Assembly: GCF_032163395.1 (NCBI RefSeq)
Contig: NZ_CP119968.1
Span: forward strand, 5,234,001 to 5,298,000
Reading direction: 5' to 3'
DNA: 64,000 bases
Source of the DNA: Gloeocapsopsis dulcis
GTDB taxonomy: Bacteria > Cyanobacteriota > Cyanobacteriia > Cyanobacteriales > Chroococcidiopsidaceae
Each line of letters starts with the position of its first letter. The stretch's first letter is position 1. Made by a program: the position numbers and the translations under genes. Shown here one piece after another: positions 62,473-64,000 of this stretch. Below the pieces are notes generated by a model. That model was given only the letters and a program-made list of their open reading frames with translations, was not told where the DNA came from and made no database searches.

Positions 62473-63885
62473 TCAACCCGATGAGCTTCCCGCTCCGATG
62501 ACTCCCAGCAACTGGAGCAAGTAGATAACGGCAAATACAGCGAAGAAGAGTCCAGCTAGCACCGTTCCACCAAAAATTATTTTTGACGGTCGCAATTCTT
62601 TTGGTAGCATCCGATGGTTCAGGTAGAGGGTGAGTCCAGTCACAATTGGGATGTGGGCGGCTTCAATTGCGCCTGCAGTTTGCAGCAAGCCAATAGGTTG
62701 ACCGAAGAATAAATAAACGGCGATCGGTAAAGCTGCTAGTAGCACAATGATGTAGAAGCGCTGCAAGAACTTTTCATTTGTCCAGCGTCCTCGTACCCCA
62801 AATCCTTGCAAAAGAATCTGCGTGCCATCAGCAAACATCCGCCCAAAACCATCTTCTACAGAAAGGACGGTGCTACAGAATGTAATGAAAACGATCGCGA
62901 TCATAAACCAGAAGCCAAAAGGTCCCCAAATATCGCCTAACAATCGCCCCAGAGTCTCCGCTACCTGATTTTCTCTTGGTACAAGTCCCTGCGGACGCAG
63001 CAATTCACCACCAAGAATCAGAAAAGACAGTGCTGCCAACAACGCACCTACTACCGCTAAGGTATTGGAGATCAGCGTTAGATCCATCCAGCCTTGCAGC
63101 TTTTTTTTCTCTTCGCGATCGAGGTGCTTGGGATCTATCCTCTCTCTGCCCTTAACGCTAGCTGCACCATAACCTCTGGCTTCTACCCAATAGGAGTACC
63201 ACATCAACCCAGCTGCCCCTGCTAGCATAAACCCCAGCCAAGGCAGTATTTCTTGATACTGCACGTTTTGCGGAATTTGCGGTACTATGCCATTTGCTAA
63301 TTGGCGAAAGCTGGGAAAAACAAAAATCGCAGCTGCTACCACTGCGATTGTGCGGGCAATGCCGACATAAGAAGAAATCTTTTCGACGACGTTATATTGC
63401 CCGAACAAAACAATCGCCGCCGTGACAGCAATAATAATTACCGTCCAAAGCTGGACTGTTCCCCCAGTCATCAAAATTAGGGCTGTGGCAGCAGCTCCTG
63501 AAAGTCCGGCAACCGTAGAAACTGCTACTACAGCTTGTGGCAATAAAATTAGCCAGATCGACCAGTTTTTTGGACCAGGAAATTGCTTGAAGCCTTCTAG
63601 AATTGTTGCTCCTGTACAAACTGTAAAGCGCCCCACCTCGCCATTAATAAACCATTTCAAAATCACAGCAGCAAGTAGCGCCCACAGCAGAGAGTAGCCA
63701 TACAGAGCGGCAATTCTTGGCGTGAATAGTAATTCCCCCGAACCAGCAGCAGATAGCATCCACAAAAAGCTGGGACCGAGCCACTTAAAGCGATCGCCTC
63801 CTTTTGGCGGGTTTGGTATTCCTTCCTTCCGCTCATGCTGGATAGCATTTTGCGTTGATATCTGACGATCGCTATGATTACTCAT
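62473..63885 (-). CDS. Nramp-related metal/cation transporter
   Basis: This 470-residue protein has about 11 membrane segments and the Nramp-like core: FKWLGPSFLWMLSAAGSGELLFTPRIAALYGYSLLWALL in the first segments and AHIPIVTGLTLYLNHRMLPKELRP near the end. Classic Nramp has DPGN in the first segment; here it is GSGELL, as in Nramp-related subgroups whose substrate may differ (for example Mg2+ or other). Motif FCSTVLSVEDGFGRMFADGTQ is in the later half. Function is only predicted. Confidence 0.68.
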   Translation of the reverse strand: MSNHSDRQISTQNAIQHERKEGIPNPPKGGDRFKWLGPSFLWMLSAAGSGELLFTPRIAALYGYSLLWALLAAVILKWFINGEVGRFTVCTGATILEGFKQFPGPKNWSIWLILLPQAVVAVSTVAGLSGAAATALILMTGGTVQLWTVIIIAVTAAIVLFGQYNVVEKISSYVGIARTIAVVAAAIFVFPSFRQLANGIVPQIPQNVQYQEILPWLGFMLAGAAGLMWYSYWVEARGYGAASVKGRERIDPKHLDREEKKKLQGWMDLTLISNTLAVVGALLAALSFLILGGELLRPQGLVPRENQVAETLGRLLGDIWGPFGFWFMIAIVFITFCSTVLSVEDGFGRMFADGTQILLQGFGVRGRWTNEKFLQRFYIIVLLAALPIAVYLFFGQPIGLLQTAGAIEAAHIPIVTGLTLYLNHRMLPKELRPSKIIFGGTVLAGLFFAVFAVIYLLQLLGVIGAGSSSG

Positions 63886-64000
63886 TATTAGGTTTTAGTT
63901 GTAAAAATCCAAATTGGGTTGACTGAATGTCAGCAGAACTAGCCATAAAACAAATTTGGCTTTGAGCATAAGCTTTAATAGTGGAAAACTAGTGGAGTAA

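Overview
The window reads as chromosomal DNA of a cyanobacterium. The HIP1 octamer GCGATCGC and close variants recur throughout, and the gene set is cyanobacterial: CrtD carotenoid desaturase, IctB, Gap2-type GAPDH, a GUN4 protein, a Ycf29-like regulator, DUF3531, a SelD fused to an oxidoreductase, and NtcA-type nitrogen control. A Chroococcidiopsis- or Gloeocapsopsis-like genome would fit, but the genus cannot be fixed from sequence reading alone. No rRNA, tRNA or CRISPR array was recognised.

Layout. 1-4.3 kb: the 5' part of crtD (reverse), then a cobalamin riboswitch followed by a DUF1636 metal-binding protein, what looks like the stump of a deleted metE, a hypothetical gene and a methyltransferase. 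4.4-5.3 kb: a TacA/TacT toxin-antitoxin pair. 5.3-9 kb: a decaying block (reverse) with two hypothetical genes and a dynamin-like GTPase carrying one in-frame stop and three frameshifts. 9.3-11 kb: ureD-ureA-ureB without ureC. 11.3-19.5 kb: housekeeping genes (Ycf29-like regulator, low-molecular-weight phosphatase, YbaB, murB, murC, nadD, gap2, thiL, ispD). 20-29.5 kb: a secreted AGE-like protein, smpB, a WGxxGxxG protein, ictB, a degenerate GAF kinase, gun4, icd and a Cys-rich copper-binding protein. 29.5-30.8 kb: an IS200/IS605-type element with a frameshifted tnpB. 30.9-47.9 kb: a 33-residue membrane protein, rpiA, a dead hicA with an intact hicB, Tat-exported superoxide dismutase, rsmG, prs, a Ser/Thr kinase, bioD, an M20 amidohydrolase, GST, a 2-hydroxyacid dehydrogenase and a DUF262 protein. 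48-50.3 kb: the SelD fusion.

The most interesting stretch is 50.4-57.6 kb, a nitrogen-scavenging island. A textbook NtcA site (GTA-N8-TAC, then 22 bases to a -10 box) precedes a guanidine-I (ykkC) riboswitch with an overlapping intrinsic terminator. These lead into a three-gene NitT/TauT-type ABC importer, so guanidine import appears to need both nitrogen limitation and the ligand. Convergent to it lie genes for urate use: an HpxO-type FAD urate hydroxylase, an NCS2/NAT purine permease and 5-hydroxyisourate hydrolase. The last two are separated by a 0.7 kb spacer with two strong inverted repeats. Urate breakdown leads to urea, which the urease genes at 9-11 kb could use if ureC exists elsewhere.

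57.6-64 kb: an IS630 relic and a DUF2254 relic, then a GH13 (trehalose synthase-like) gene cut by a complete 1213-bp IS630-family element with TA target duplication. A HAD phosphatase and an Nramp-related transporter follow. Gene decay is frequent in the window: dynamin, hicA, tnpB, GH13, the metE stump, and the DUF2254 and IS630 relics. Short-repeat sequence has also been absorbed in frame into two working genes (M20 amidohydrolase and selD).
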